Below are positions 7,516 to 7,709 of a stretch of DNA of 7,709 bases, piece by piece (position 1 is the first letter of the stretch; every line of letters begins with the position of its first letter). The notes under the pieces were generated by a model. It had not been told where the DNA came from, made no database searches, and worked only from the letters and a program-made list of their open reading frames with translations. The position numbers and the translations under genes are program-made. The DNA is from Paludibacteraceae bacterium (lineage in GTDB: Bacteria > Bacteroidota > Bacteroidia > Bacteroidales > Paludibacteraceae), in NCBI GenBank assembly GCA_947445425.1, contig CANFFA010000096.1, positions 1 to 7,709 on the forward strand, in the 5' to 3' direction.

Positions 7516-7529
7516 TCATCGGACAGCGG
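7516..7529 (-). repeat. Two degenerate heptamers in inverted orientation after mlaE
   Basis: TCATCGG and ACAGCGG at 7516-7529 resemble the reverse complement (ACAACGG) of the CCGTTGT heptamers found before mlaF. CGGACAGCGG at 7520-7529 pairs with CCGTTGTCCG at 7634-7643 at 9 of 10 positions, the tenth being G-U in RNA. An mlaE transcript reading through could therefore form a long-range stem around the mlaF promoter region. Confidence 0.45.
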
Positions 7530-7553
7530 TGAATAGTACCATGTTGCTGACAA

Positions 7554-7582
7554 TTGAATCATTGTAAAATATATTATTTTTG
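7554..7582 (+). promoter_or_regulatory. Likely separate promoter for mlaF (TTG-N18-TAnnTTTG)
   Basis: TTG at 7554-7556 and TATTTTTG at 7575-7582 are 18 nt apart, fitting the Bacteroidota consensus. The start would be near 7589, with a leader of about 70 nt that includes the heptamer array. It suggests mlaF can be expressed independently of mlaE. Confidence 0.6.
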
Positions 7583-7612
7583 TTCAACGAATAGGTTAAC
7601 AGACAGTGATTG

Positions 7613-7647
7613 TTGTTGTCCGTTGACTTTTGTCCGTTGTCCGTTGT
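7613..7647 (+). repeat. Five-unit heptamer array in the mlaF leader
   Basis: Five consecutive 7-nt units (7613-7619, 7620-7626, 7627-7633, 7634-7640, 7641-7647) have consensus CCGTTGT; the last two are identical, the third (CTTTTGT) is diverged. The array ends 10 nt before the mlaF ATG. Period and position match the arrays before uvrA and mlaE, while the sequence is different and richer in G+C. Confidence 0.8.
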
Positions 7648-7657
7648 CCCGAAAAGT

Positions 7658-7709
7658 ATGATAGAAGTAAAGAATGTAGAAAAGTCATTTGATGAAAATC
7701 AAGTGCTTA
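7658..7709 (+). CDS. mlaF: MlaF-type ABC transporter ATP-binding protein (5' end only)
   Basis: Only the first 17 codons are in the window, reading MIEVKNVEKSFDENQVL. This is the usual first beta-strand of an ABC ATPase (family pattern MIEhKNhxKSFxxxxVL) before the Walker A motif, which lies beyond the edge. Directly following an MlaE permease on the same strand, it is most likely the MlaF ATPase that powers it. The ATG at 7658 is preceded by GAAAAGT, a purine-rich stretch but not a clear Shine-Dalgarno. The identity of the substrate-binding Mce protein and other partners cannot be seen. Confidence 0.8.
   Translation, partial: MIEVKNVEKSFDENQVL

Overview
This window is an AT-rich chromosomal segment from a member of the Bacteroidota, most likely a Chitinophagaceae-like lineage (the phylum is fairly secure, the family is a guess). 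The evidence is the protein types (a Bacteroidota-type UvrA, TypA, bL19 and a MlaE permease), the lack of Shine-Dalgarno motifs before the genes, and repeated matches to the phylum's promoter consensus (TTG, 17-23 nt, TAnnTTTG). No phage, insertion sequence, CRISPR array, tRNA or rRNA was found. The genes themselves are ordinary housekeeping genes; the unusual structure is between them.

Layout: 1-353 is AT-rich DNA without a recognisable gene, carrying one possible promoter. A DUF4337-type membrane protein (+) follows at 354-887 and converges on uvrA (-, 1003-3816). The gap between them holds a bidirectional terminator and a perfect 47-bp palindrome. Upstream of uvrA on the same strand is typA/bipA (-, 4027-5823), with its own terminator before a separate uvrA promoter. 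typA is divergent from rplS (+, 6099-6446), with back-to-back promoters in the gap. After a strong rplS terminator come an MlaE-family lipid ABC permease (+, 6763-7503) and the first 17 codons of its ATPase partner MlaF (+, 7658 to the edge).

Functionally, UvrA is the damage sensor of nucleotide excision repair, TypA is a ribosome-associated GTPase, bL19 is a large-subunit ribosomal protein, and MlaE/MlaF form the core of an ABC machine that moves phospholipids between the inner and outer membranes. typA and rplS, both translation genes, have compact promoters and leaders free of repeats.

The most noteworthy observation is a set of short tandem arrays with a 7-bp period. They occupy the 5' leader directly before the start codons of uvrA, mlaE and mlaF, always between a TAnnTTTG element and the ATG. 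The palindrome downstream of uvrA is also built on a 14-bp (2 x 7) period. The heptamers differ between sites (AATTrTy, nATTATk, CCGTTGT), but period, position and placement are shared. Whether they control translation, bind a protein or are selfish sequence cannot be told from one window.
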